Assembly: GCF_000980815.1 (NCBI RefSeq)
Contig: NZ_CP011311.1
Location: 1,937,815 to 2,001,814 of the forward strand
Source: Corynebacterium camporealensis
GTDB lineage: Bacteria > Actinomycetota > Actinomycetes > Mycobacteriales > Mycobacteriaceae
DNA length: 64,000 nucleotides
Direction of reading: 5' to 3'
Made by a program: the position numbers and the translations under genes. Positions 30,486 to 38,577 of this stretch are shown here, in pieces. Below the pieces are notes generated by a model. The model did not search any database and had not been told where the DNA came from. It saw nothing but the letters and a program-made list of their open reading frames with translations. Position 1 is the stretch's first letter, and each line of letters starts with the position of its first letter.

Positions 30486-31301
30486 ATGTCGAACAACGCG
30501 CCAAACCTCCAGCAAGAGATCATAAAAACCCTGGGTACCAAGCCCTTAATCGATTCAGCAACAGAAGTAGCCTCCCGCGTCGATTACCTCGTCGACACCT
30601 TAAAATCCACCGGTGCGAAAGGCTTCGTCTTAGGTATTTCCGGTGGTCAGGACTCGACTTTGGCCGGTAAGTTAGCCCAACTGGCTGTCGATGAAGTCCC
30701 CGGCGCGCAGTTCTATGCCATTCGCCTGCCCCACGGCGTCCAGGCCGATGAGGACGATGCACAGACTGCATTAAATTTCATTGAACCGGACCACCGACTC
30801 ACCATCGATATCCAGCCCGGTACCGCTGCCATGAACGACCAGGTTGCCAAGGCCCTCAATCAGGAGGGCTTAAACGATTTCAACCGCGGCAACCTCAAGG
30901 CACGTTTGCGCATGTCCGCCCAATACGCCGTGGCCGGTGAAGTTGGCGCGCTCGTACTCGGCACCGACCACGCCGCGGAAAACGTCACCGGCTTTTTCAC
31001 CAAGTGGGGTGACGGCGCCGCTGACCTGCTTCCACTAAATAGCCTGAACAAGCGCCAGGGCGCACAGCTACTGCAATACCTCGGCGCCCCGGAATCCACC
31101 TGGAAGAAGGTGCCTACTGCAGACTTAGAAGACGACCAGCCGCAGCTTCCCGATGAGCAAGCACTCGGCGTGACCTACCAGCACATCGACGACTACCTGG
31201 AGGGCCGCGAAGTACCTGACGATGCCCGCGCCCGCATCGAAGAACTCTGGCAACGCGGCGCCCACAAGCGCGCGATGCCTTCTGGTCCCCTACCCCAGTA
31301 A
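30486..31301 (+). CDS. nadE: NAD synthetase, ammonia-dependent
   Basis: 271 residues from the ATG at 30486. The PP-loop ATP motif is [17 protein letters not shown] near residue 45. The NAD-site segment is [20 protein letters not shown], with [11 protein letters not shown] following. There is no nitrilase domain, so it uses ammonia. It completes NAD synthesis from deamido-NAD. Its end overlaps the convergent kinase gene by 12 bases. Confidence 0.95.
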   Translation: MSNNAPNLQQEIIKTLGTKPLIDSATEVASRVDYLVDTLKSTGAKGFVLGISGGQDSTLAGKLAQLAVDEVPGAQFYAIRLPHGVQADEDDAQTALNFIEPDHRLTIDIQPGTAAMNDQVAKALNQEGLNDFNRGNLKARLRMSAQYAVAGEVGALVLGTDHAAENVTGFFTKWGDGAADLLPLNSLNKRQGAQLLQYLGAPESTWKKVPTADLEDDQPQLPDEQALGVTYQHIDDYLEGREVPDDARARIEELWQRGAHKRAMPSGPLPQ

Positions 31302-32015
31302 GTCGATGGTGGCTTTCGCTGCCTGCGCTAAGGAGCGATGATACGCACTGCCGTGGGTTAGCGAATGCACCGCCAGTGGGTGCAGCTGGTGCAGTGGAAT
31401 CCAGTCATCGATATCTGCTGGCGCACCGTAGCCTTCGAAGATCTCATCCAGATACGGCGCACCGAATAGCGCCAGCATGCCTAAGTCGGTATGTGGGTGC
31501 CCGCCGTGGGCGGCCGGGTCAATCATGACACCGCCATGCTCACCGAAGAGCAGATTGCCCGCCCACAAATCACCATGGATACGCGCGGGCTTTACATCCC
31601 ACGACTGCGCCTTAATCAGCTCGCAGGCCTTTTCCACCAACTCCAGCTGCTCCGGCGTCATTCGTGCCTTGCGCGCAAAGGGCAGCACGCGCTGCTCGGC
31701 ATAGAACTCGCCCCAGTCATCTGTCGGCTCACACGCTTGCTCCACCCGACCAATGAAGTTCTTGCCTTCCCAACCTTCTGGCGGGGCACCAAAAGCTGGC
31801 GCACCTGCGGCGTGCATCCGCGCCAGCTCCGCACCGAACTCGCGCGCGGCATCCGCGGTGGGTGCAACTTCGCGGACCTTTTCCGTGCCAATCTGGTAGT
31901 CCTCAAGCTCCAGTACCTGCACCACCGCATGCGTGGCCTCTCCCAGCCACTCCAATCCTGCTGCTTCTGCTCCGGCTTGGTCTGGGCGCGAGGTGGTCTT
32001 GCGAAAAATATCCAT
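31290..32015 (-). CDS. Fructosamine kinase family protein
   Basis: 241 residues. The kinase catalytic loop is [19 protein letters not shown] and the metal Asp stands in [19 protein letters not shown], as in fructosamine/ketosamine-3-kinases of the APH fold. The N-terminal lobe is short and starts [20 protein letters not shown]. Such proteins phosphorylate glycated amines so they can decay (protein deglycation). The substrate here is inferred from family only. Confidence 0.87.
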   Translation of the reverse strand: MDIFRKTTSRPDQAGAEAAGLEWLGEATHAVVQVLELEDYQIGTEKVREVAPTADAAREFGAELARMHAAGAPAFGAPPEGWEGKNFIGRVEQACEPTDDWGEFYAEQRVLPFARKARMTPEQLELVEKACELIKAQSWDVKPARIHGDLWAGNLLFGEHGGVMIDPAAHGGHPHTDLGMLALFGAPYLDEIFEGYGAPADIDDWIPLHQLHPLAVHSLTHGSAYHRSLAQAAKATIDLLG

Positions 32016-32053
32016 GCTCCCACCCTAAGGAAAGAACAACCGCTTTGCGGTGC

Positions 32054-32072
32054 TACTATGTTTTACATAGTA
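32054..32072. promoter_or_regulatory. PadR-type operator
   Basis: TACTATG-TTTTA-CATAGTA is a perfect inverted repeat 23 bases before the padR ATG. It contains ATGT...ACAT, the core seen in PadR operators, and probably gives autoregulation. Confidence 0.6.
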
Positions 32073-32094
32073 CTTGTTATAGGAAGGTACTTAG

Positions 32095-32415
32095 ATGAAG
32101 GATTCCCAACTTCGCAAAGGTGCACTCGAACTCATCGTGCTAGCCCTGCTAAGCAGCCAGCCCTCCTATGGCGGGCAACTGCGCCAGCGCTTATACGACG
32201 AGGTTGGCCAAGAGATTTCCGAGGGCACCCTCTACCCCCTCCTAGCCCGATTGAAAAAGGCCAACCGCCTGGACACCCACTGGGAAGAATCCCCCTCGGG
32301 ACCACCCCGCAAGGTCTATGCGCTTAACGATGCCGGCCTCCACCACCTTCGCACCCTCACCCACGACTGGCAGCAGCTCAATAAGGCTGTCGATACCGCA
32401 CTGAAAGGACACTAA
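32095..32415 (+). CDS. PadR-family transcriptional regulator
   Basis: 106 residues: LRKGALELIVLALLSSQPSYG, EISEGTLYPLLARLKKANRL and PPRKVYALNDAGLHHLRTL are the winged-helix segments of the short (subfamily 2) PadR group. GGAAGG lies upstream of the ATG. Two bases separate it from the next gene, so they form an operon. The nearby palindrome suggests autorepression, relieved by a small molecule or stress. Confidence 0.92.
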   Translation: MKDSQLRKGALELIVLALLSSQPSYGGQLRQRLYDEVGQEISEGTLYPLLARLKKANRLDTHWEESPSGPPRKVYALNDAGLHHLRTLTHDWQQLNKAVDTALKGH

Positions 32416-32417
32416 AC

Positions 32418-33053
32418 ATGGCTTTACCCATCGGACTTCCCTGGAAGCGCGAACTTAGCCTGCGCAGCTTCGAACCCGAAAACCCAAAGCTTTTCGTACC
32501 CCGTCGCTTCGGCATTGGCTGGGACCTCAACTTCGGCGCCATTGCTGCCAAGCTCGGAATCATTCGACCGGATGATTCGCTTCCCGACCTTGCGCCCTAT
32601 GTTCCGAAGGCTCTGTCTCGCACACTAACTACCGCACCGTGGTTGCTCGCCGCAGCCAACGGCGTGCTCGCCGCCAAGCTCGCCACCAAGAAAGGCGCTG
32701 CCATCAACTGGTCGCTGACCGGTAAGCCCAAGGACTACGCCAGCGGCAAGACTGTCGCCGCCATCGCCGGTAGAGTCTCCGCAGCTTCACTGCTGCTGCC
32801 CGCACTTGGTGCAGCACTAGATAATAAGGAAAGCGACCCCAGCGTCGACCTAGCAACAGCTAGCCAAGACCTCGGCCTGCAAACCCTAGTCACCATGCTG
32901 TTAGTAGGCACCCTGCGCGAACGCAACGAACCCGGCAAGCGTCAGATGCTCGTAGCTACTGCTCCCCTAGCGCTTTTCGCCGTTACCGGCACCGCCTTCG
33001 TCGGCACCGTGAAGGTCGCCCTCAACCAAGTCTCGGCATCGCTGCGGAACTAG
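32418..33053 (+). CDS. Membrane protein with DUF5808-like N-terminus, PadR partner
   Basis: 211 residues. The N-terminal segment PKLFVPRRFGIGWDLNFG is the DUF5808 motif. Hydrophobic stretches lie near residues 70-92, 112-135, 152-170 and 180-200, without long polar loops. PadR regulators commonly control an adjacent membrane protein of unknown function; this pair fits that pattern. The specific function is not known. Confidence 0.75.
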   Translation: MALPIGLPWKRELSLRSFEPENPKLFVPRRFGIGWDLNFGAIAAKLGIIRPDDSLPDLAPYVPKALSRTLTTAPWLLAAANGVLAAKLATKKGAAINWSLTGKPKDYASGKTVAAIAGRVSAASLLLPALGAALDNKESDPSVDLATASQDLGLQTLVTMLLVGTLRERNEPGKRQMLVATAPLALFAVTGTAFVGTVKVALNQVSASLRN

Positions 33054-33078
33054 CCGCTCAGTAAAACGCGGATACAGC

Positions 33079-33111
33079 GAAACCCCAGGCCGTTGTTTGG
33101 CCTGGGGTTTC
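33079..33111 (+). terminator. Terminator of the padR operon
   Basis: GAAACCCCAGGCC / GGCCTGGGGTTTC is a perfect 13-bp stem followed by TAGTTTGTT. Confidence 0.9.
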
Positions 33112-33407
33112 TAGTTTGTTGCTTAGACGTTCATTTTGATACAAGGCTCTAGCTGGGTGCAAAAGTCGCGAGGGTGGGTGCAACCGCATGGCAGGTGGGT
33201 GCATAACGACGCGCGGTGGGTGCATTTCGTCTTGACAAGAGCGCCGAGTGAGTTCCGGGTGATTACCAGCAGCGTATTCGGTACGCTAGGGGCTAGTTAC
33301 ATAGCTGCGTTCGTTCTATTTTGGGAGTGTGTTAACCGATGGTGCTGTAATCTCCGCTCGGCTGTGCCGAGAAACGATCAAGTGTTTCGACGGCTTTGGA
33401 GATCACT
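33112..33407 (+). promoter_or_regulatory. Leader of the ABC-F gene with four 21-bp-spaced repeats
   Basis: TGGGTGCA occurs at 33154-33161, 33175-33182, 33196-33203 and 33217-33224, exactly 21 bases apart each time. The last three copies are GGTGGGTGCA. TTGACA (33232-33237) follows the last by 7 bases. The tract also reads as an open frame with a WVQ/WVH heptad, but that frame has no further coding character. From 33240 to the gene are about 170 bases with a possible leader but no clear hairpin. This marks the left edge of the accessory island. Confidence 0.55.
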
Positions 33408-35078
33408 ATGCCCATTCTCGAGGTAACCAATCTTTCTTTTTCATTTTCCGCCCAGCCACTCCTAGATGGCATCTCATTCACCGTTGGCAACGGTGAGCGC
33501 GCGGTACTTGTGGGGCCAAACGGCTCTGGTAAAACCACGCTGCTGCGCCTTATACGTGGAGAGCTAACCCCCGATCGAGGCCACATCACCATCAGTGATG
33601 CAGGAGATGCAGGTTCTTGTCGTTTCCCATATGTTCGTGACGCCACTGGCACGGTTCAGGACTACCTGGATGATGTGTTGGCTGGCCCACGGGAGTTGCT
33701 CGCTCGCTTCGACCGGTTGACGGAGCAACTATCAAATGCCCCACGCTCAACGATTGTTGTTGAAGAATATGACCGCCTACTCACCAAGCTAAGCCTGACT
33801 GACGCATGGTCGCTTGAAGCTCGAATCGACGAAGTACTCGCCGGTTTAGGGCTAGGTCAACTGACTGGACGTGGTCGACAGCGCGCACTTGCCACACTAT
33901 CCCCGGGGCAAGCAGGCAGGCTCGAACTGGCGGGGATCATTTTGACTAGACCTGCACTTTTGGTCTTGGATGAGCCCACCAATCATCTTGACGACGATGC
34001 GATAGCGTTCCTGATCGAGCAAATAACAGATTGGCCAGGGCCAGTGCTCATGGCCAGTCATAATCGTGCGTTTATTGAAGAAACAGCCACGGTCATCTAT
34101 GACCTTGATGTTGCCCCATGGCAGGCTGTAGCCACAGCCGAAGGTGGCGACGTGGTGTCGGGTGTGTACCGATGCGCTGGTGCCTACAGTGATTATCTTG
34201 CCGCTAAACGACATGCCCGTATGGAGCATCGGAAGCTTCACGCCATCCAGCGATCTGAAAAGCGCGCGATTCAAAGTCATCGCCGTCGCAGTGAGGATAT
34301 TTCTCGTGGTGGGGTAAAATTAGCGACTGCTCAGGGCAAGGCACGTAAATTCTTTTCTGACCGGGCAGAAAAGACCGCACTGCGACGCACCCGTAACGAC
34401 GATCAACGCCTAGAAGAGCTTGCTGAGCGTGAGGTGCGAAAACCCCGCAACTATCACCTCAAGCTCAACCTTCCGCCAGTTGACCCACGTGGCGGGTTGG
34501 CCGTCACCGCACGAAGCGCCACCGTTTCAGGCAGACTGCTCCCAGTCACGTTCGACCTTGCCACAGGAGAACATCTATTACTGACTGGCGCGAACGGGGC
34601 AGGAAAAACCACGCTCCTCGCTTGGATCGCAAGCGGCAAACCGCCACGCGACACTAGATCCAATGCCAGTGGCACCATCTCCGTTAACGGGCAGCTTGCT
34701 TACGTCCCACAGCGCCTACCACGCACAGACGACCCCTACTTTCACCCAGAACATTGGACCAGCGGGATCGGAGACCTCGGCAAGGGAATACTCCACCCCT
34801 CCACGTGGACCATCCCAGTCGGCCAACTGTCAGATGGAAACCAGCGTCGAGCCCAGATCGCGTTAGCCGTGGCGCAGAAACCCGAGATTCTAATCATTGA
34901 CGAACCAACCAACTACCTCGACCTAGCCACGATTGAAGAACTAGAGGACGCACTACGCCAATGGAACGGCACACTCATCATCGCCAGTCACGACCGCTGG
35001 CTCATCAACTGCTGGCAAGGAACACAACTCGAGCTAAGCCCCGCAGACACAACGCCAGGATCAACAAATCCCCTCTGA
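33408..35078 (+). CDS. ABC-F protein, possible ribosomal protection (antibiotic resistance) factor
   Basis: 556 residues from the ATG at 33408, four bases after GGAGATC; an in-frame TTG at 33396 is less likely. Two ATPase domains and no membrane helices: Walker A GPNGSGKTTLLRLI and GANGAGKTTLLAWI, signatures LSPGQAGRLELAGI and LSDGNQRRAQIALA, Walker B LLVLDEPTNHLDD and ILIIDEPTNYLD. Between them is a charged linker (HRKLHAIQRSEKRAIQSHRR). ABC-F proteins work on the ribosome; several mobile ones dislodge macrolides, lincosamides or pleuromutilins. The mobile context makes resistance likely, but the drug cannot be predicted. Confidence 0.85.
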   Translation: MPILEVTNLSFSFSAQPLLDGISFTVGNGERAVLVGPNGSGKTTLLRLIRGELTPDRGHITISDAGDAGSCRFPYVRDATGTVQDYLDDVLAGPRELLARFDRLTEQLSNAPRSTIVVEEYDRLLTKLSLTDAWSLEARIDEVLAGLGLGQLTGRGRQRALATLSPGQAGRLELAGIILTRPALLVLDEPTNHLDDDAIAFLIEQITDWPGPVLMASHNRAFIEETATVIYDLDVAPWQAVATAEGGDVVSGVYRCAGAYSDYLAAKRHARMEHRKLHAIQRSEKRAIQSHRRRSEDISRGGVKLATAQGKARKFFSDRAEKTALRRTRNDDQRLEELAEREVRKPRNYHLKLNLPPVDPRGGLAVTARSATVSGRLLPVTFDLATGEHLLLTGANGAGKTTLLAWIASGKPPRDTRSNASGTISVNGQLAYVPQRLPRTDDPYFHPEHWTSGIGDLGKGILHPSTWTIPVGQLSDGNQRRAQIALAVAQKPEILIIDEPTNYLDLATIEELEDALRQWNGTLIIASHDRWLINCWQGTQLELSPADTTPGSTNPL

Positions 35079-35094
35079 CTTTTAGCATCTCGCG

Positions 35095-35280
35095 TTATGA
35101 ACCCGTTGGAGACACGGTGGTGCCGTCTTTAAGTGTGAGTTTGATAGTGCCGTCGGCTGTGATGGTGGCGTGGTCGACGAGGATGTTCCAGGCTTGGTCG
35201 CTGTAATCGAGGGGTGGCTGGGCGGCGAGATAGTCGCGGACTTCTATGGCCTGGGCTCGGCGGTATGCGGTTACCCTCGA
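35095..35280 (-). pseudogene. C-terminal remnant of a large serine recombinase-like protein
   Basis: An open frame of 61 codons ends at the IS3 junction. It reads SRVTAYRRAQAIEVRDYLAA, then DYSDQAWNILVDHATI and ends in TLKDGTTVSPTGS. It resembles the tail of recombinases found on mobile resistance elements. It has no start and is cut by the IS at about 35281. I do not find its other part beyond the IS. The assignment is from memory of similar tails and is uncertain. Confidence 0.4.
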
Positions 35281-35334
35281 GTAGTGGACACCCGATTAGG
35301 ACGGATACTGTGTCCGTCAGAGAGGATGTTCATT

Positions 35335-35643
35335 ATGAGTCAAACACGCCGGAAGTACACCTCGGAGTATCGGGCGGAGGCAGCCAGGCTGGTCATTGAG
35401 ACTGGTCGGCCGATTGCTCACGTTGCTGAGGAAATCGGAGTCAGCGCCGGTTTGTTGGGCAGGTGGGTCAAAAATGAGCGCGAACGCCAGGGAACCGTCG
35501 ACGGGATGAGCCAGGCCGATCTACGTGCTGAGAACGCCAGGCTGCGCCGTGAGTTGGCTGAGGCTCGAATGGATAACGAGTTCTTGTCAAAAGCAACAGC
35601 CTTCTTCGCTGCGAAGCAACGACAGCGGAACGATTCGAACTAA
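35335..35643 (+). CDS. IS3-family OrfA (helix-turn-helix)
   Basis: 102 residues: RRKYTSEYRAEAARLVIETG and HVAEEIGVSAGLLGRWVKNE form the DNA-binding helix-turn-helix, followed by a leucine-zipper-like ADLRAENARLRRELAEARMD. Its TAA overlaps the orfB ATG (TAATG). It normally acts as part of the transposase. A longer upstream start at 35170 is chance read-in from the flank. Confidence 0.85.
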   Translation: MSQTRRKYTSEYRAEAARLVIETGRPIAHVAEEIGVSAGLLGRWVKNERERQGTVDGMSQADLRAENARLRRELAEARMDNEFLSKATAFFAAKQRQRNDSN

Positions 35644-36551
35644 TGCAGCGGGAGAAGGCGAACTACAGCATCAAGCGCATGGCCAGGCTTTTGAAGGTAT
35701 CTCGTTCTGGCTTCTATAAGTGGGTCTACAAGCAGTGGCAGCGCGATTGCGGCGAGGATAGGCGCCAGAACTACTTAGAGGCGCTGGACAAGCAGATTAA
35801 GAAGATTTGGGATGAATCAGATGAAGTCTACGGCTCACCACGGATCACTGCGGAACTAGCCGATTACGGCTTCTATCCTGACCGCAAAACGGTTGCCAAA
35901 AGGATGCGCCTGATGGGTATCGAAGGCATCTCGCCACGCAGGTTCGCTCCTGTCACGACCATCCAGTCCGAGCACGGGTCGAATCTTCCTGACCTGGTTA
36001 AGCGCCTGTTTGATGCTGGTGATATTAACCGGGTATGGCTATCGGATATTACCTATCTGCGCACCGGTGAAGGCTGGTTGTACCTGTGCGTTATCCGCGA
36101 TGGGCATTCCCGCCGGGTACTGGGATAGGCGATGGATTCTGCTCAGACAACGGACTTGGTGGAACGTGCACTGCGCATGGCGCACACGCTGCGCGGTGAA
36201 GTACCTGATGGTCTGGTGTTTCACGCTGACCGTGGGTGCCAGTTCACCAGCACACAGATGTGGCAGGTTTGTCAGGAACTAGGGATTTCCCAATCTGTGG
36301 GCCGTACAGGGGTGTGCTTTGATAACGCGATGAGCGAGTCGTTTTGGTCCACGCTCAAGACCGAGTTCTATGACCGGTCAACGTGGGTCACCAGGGACCA
36401 GGCATGCAAGGCGGTGGCCTATTGGATTGAAGTGGTCTACAACCGGCGGCGCCGACACTCAGCCATCAGGATGATCCCACCCGTTACCTTCGAAAACCAA
36501 ACCACCCAAGAAAAGACCCCAACTACCGCGGCCAATACTAAAGCCGCTTAA
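35643..36551 (+). pseudogene. IS3-family OrfB transposase with a premature stop
   Basis: The first part (to 36128) holds the HTH_21 segment and VWLSDITYLRTGEGWLYLC with the first Asp; it stops at TAG after RDGHSRRVLG. The same frame continues AMDSAQTTDLVERAL to HADRGCQFTS (second Asp) and NAMSESFWSTLKTEF (Glu). The stop replaces the Trp of the usual LGWA, so a TGG to TAG change has killed it. The DDE triad is otherwise intact. Confidence 0.88.
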
Positions 36552-36562
36552 CTACGTGTCCA

Positions 36563-36998
36563 CGATTTGCGGGCAACCCCACCAACAACAAGGTGGGACG
36601 GTGGGCAAATGGCGTGTAGGCGAATCGGGGTGACACCGCTTCGCAGGGTTTATGGGCTGCGCAACAATGGCACCACTCATCGTCCCAAGCGACTCCGCAG
36701 GCAAAACTGCCTTCTACGGGTCAACCCATTGACGAATAAATTCCATCCCCAGCCCGTCAAGACAACAACACATGGTCAAAACAGCGGTAGTAAAGATAGC
36801 GCTACCCATCTTCAGACCCCGGATGGTAAGCGTTGCAACTTCCATCATCGAGGACCTCGACCCCCTACCCCATCATCCGCGAAGACCCACTTTACGTTAA
36901 CCCTAAAATCGAAATGCCGTGGCTTACCGCGCCACGGCATTTCATCCTACGACTGGCTTTCGCTAGTGAGCATGAGACCTATCTAGCAATCGTCCTTT
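36563..36998. other. Gene-poor stretch between the IS3 element and the sortase gene
   Basis: A plus-strand ORF of 139 codons is rich in Arg, Pro and Thr with no domain and is probably chance. The only clear signal is the hairpin at 36912. It may be remnant DNA of a former neighbour. Confidence 0.5.
36912..36942 (-). terminator. Terminator of the sortase gene
   Basis: AAATGCCGTGG / CCACGGCATTT, an 11-bp perfect stem followed on the minus strand by TTTCGATTTT. Confidence 0.8.
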
Positions 36999-37700
36999 TT
37001 ACAGAGGAGTCGCTTCGACCACAATGTTGTCGGCATATCCAAGCGTGCCGCCGACGAACTCGCCACCACAGGTAATGAGGACGAGTTCATTCTCACCGGT
37101 GGAGCGATTAACGCTTTCCGGCAACTCCGCACCCTTCACAACGCGGATAGGGTCCTTCGAGACGGTGAATTGACGTTCCTCGCCATCTACAATTACCGAA
37201 ACCACATCACCGGGTCTAAGCTCGGGAAATTTTGCAGCAAACCCATCGCCTTGGTCAATTTCATTAACATGACCGGTAATCACGGAAGTACCTACAGTAG
37301 GCCCCTCCTGCCCTGGAACAGCCGAAGCCGAGTACCAACCCACTTTAGACACATCCTCCGGGGGTATGAGCGCTCCCTGATCTGTTAACTGAACGAATTC
37401 AACTTTGGCTGATTCACCACCAATCTTCAGCTGCATCTCATTTACGCCGTCACGAATGCCTGGAGCAGGTTCCGGCAAATCTGTCTGAGCAACCGGTAGC
37501 TGCTCGCCAGCGCCCGAATCAGAGGTCTCCGAAGAACGAAGTCCGGCGTAAAGCGCGACACCCGCGAGTAAGGCTATCAAGACGACCGTGAGGAGCAGAA
37601 GGATCCATCTAGAGGCGCCCGCTTTATGAGAGTGCTCGTCAATAGAGCTTTCTTTTGCTTCCAGCGCCGTTTTATTCGACGGACTCTTCTGGTCACTCAT
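36999..37700 (-). CDS. Class F-like sortase
   Basis: 233 residues from the ATG at 37700 (MSDQKSPSNKTALEAKES), preceded by AAGGAG. There is a cytoplasmic N-tail, one membrane helix at about residues 31-51 and an extracellular sortase fold. The catalytic His is in VITGHVNEID and the Cys in VLITCGGEF. The C-terminal segment GYADNIVVEA has Ala where many relatives have Arg, so the third catalytic residue is uncertain. Sortases join LPXTG-type proteins to the wall. No substrate gene is adjacent. A longer ORF start at 37754 belongs to the ulaA remnant, not to this protein. Confidence 0.82.
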   Translation of the reverse strand: MSDQKSPSNKTALEAKESSIDEHSHKAGASRWILLLLTVVLIALLAGVALYAGLRSSETSDSGAGEQLPVAQTDLPEPAPGIRDGVNEMQLKIGGESAKVEFVQLTDQGALIPPEDVSKVGWYSASAVPGQEGPTVGTSVITGHVNEIDQGDGFAAKFPELRPGDVVSVIVDGEERQFTVSKDPIRVVKGAELPESVNRSTGENELVLITCGGEFVGGTLGYADNIVVEATPL

Positions 37701-37875
37701 GGACAATGATCTCCTTAAATCGACGACCAGCGTGGATCCCGCGCCGATCAGCAAAACCCAAGCGTGGCCTTGATCGCGCTGCCGACGACCTCGCTTGCGG
37801 GCTTGCGCGGGGCTACCAGCCCGACCGCGGTGATGATCCCGATGAGAAACGCCGGGACGGCGAGGAAGGTGCCCT
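37701..37875 (-). pseudogene. ulaA: N-terminal fragment of ulaA (PTS ascorbate IIC), frameshifted
   Basis: The frame reads FLAVPAFLIGIITAVGLVAP then RKPASEVVGSAIKATLGF, which matches the first helices of UlaA (E. coli: NAPLLLGIVTCIGYILLRKS...TIKTIIGF). After LGF a missing base shifts to LIGAGSTLVVDL, matching the next UlaA segment, and then the sortase leader begins. It is joined in frame to a truncated epimerase upstream. The C-terminal part of a ulaA lies at 41.8-42.7 kb. Confidence 0.7.
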
Positions 37876-38395
37876 CGTCGGTGTTGACCGTGATGTCGAG
37901 GTATCCCTCGGGAATCTTCATTCCGGCGGTGCCGTAGCCGTACACGCCCATCGTGCCGAGGTGCACGACGTGCACGTCGAGGCCGGACTCGACGATGGCC
38001 ACCAGCAGGTTGTGGGTGGCGTTGACGTTGTTGTTCACCGTGTAGCGCTTCGTGCGCTGGTTCTTCATCGAGTAGGGTGCCGCGCGCTGCTCGGCGAAGT
38101 GCACGACGGCGTCGGGTGCGAACTCGGTGATGAAGCCGGCCAGGGCCTCGTAATCCTCGGCGACATCAATGTTGCGGAATCCGATCTCCTTGCCGGAGAC
38201 CTCTTTCCAAGCTGCGAGACGTTCATCGATCGATGCGATCGGGGTCAGCGACTCTGCGCCGAGCTCCTCATCGATCCGGCGACGTGAGAGGTTGTCCACG
38301 ATGACCACGTCGTGACCGAGGTCCGAGAGGTGGAGGGAGGCGGGCCAGCCGCAGAATCCGTCTCCGCCCAGAATCGCAATCTTCACTACTGACAA
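37748..38395 (-). pseudogene. Truncated UDP-sulfoquinovose synthase-like epimerase fused to a ulaA fragment
   Basis: The ORF has 215 codons. Residues 1-175 match SQD1-type epimerases: IAILGGDGFCGWPASLHL (Rossmann loop), VVIVDNLSRRRIDEELG, VHFAEQRAAPYSMKNQRTKR, HLGTMGVYGYGTAGMKIPEG. The protein then breaks off at about VNTDEG and continues as UlaA sequence. The catalytic Tyr-Lys region and the sugar-binding half, about 200 residues, are missing, so it cannot be active. A full enzyme would make UDP-sulfoquinovose from UDP-glucose and sulfite. Confidence 0.85.
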
Positions 38396-38577
38396 CTTTT
38401 CTCTGACATTCCTAAAGGTCCGGCTTGTGGCGCGGGGTTCCTGCCAACGTTACCCGCGACTCTGGGGTTTCGCTGAGTAAACCCCGGCGCGGCCAGGTGA
38501 ACGTCAGGTGACACTTGCGCGGCAGGCGGAAAGATTTCCATTAGTTTTCCACCGCGAAGCACATCCGGGAGGTATCG

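Larger units (their letters stand above)
35285..36562 (+). mobile_element. IS3-family insertion sequence, inactive
   Basis: About 1.28 kb with imperfect ends: TGGACACCCGATTAGGACGG on the left, and TGGACACGTAGTTAAGCGG when the right end is read inward. It contains orfA and a broken orfB. No 3-bp target duplication is visible, so one flank was probably rearranged after insertion. Confidence 0.8.

Noticed and set aside
33136..33426. 96-codon ORF over the 21-bp repeats
   Set aside because: The heptad follows from the DNA repeat and the remainder has no coding character; kept as a hypothesis in the findings only.
36567..36986. 139-codon ORF after the IS3 element
   Set aside because: Overlaps a terminator; Arg/Pro/Thr-rich with no family resemblance.
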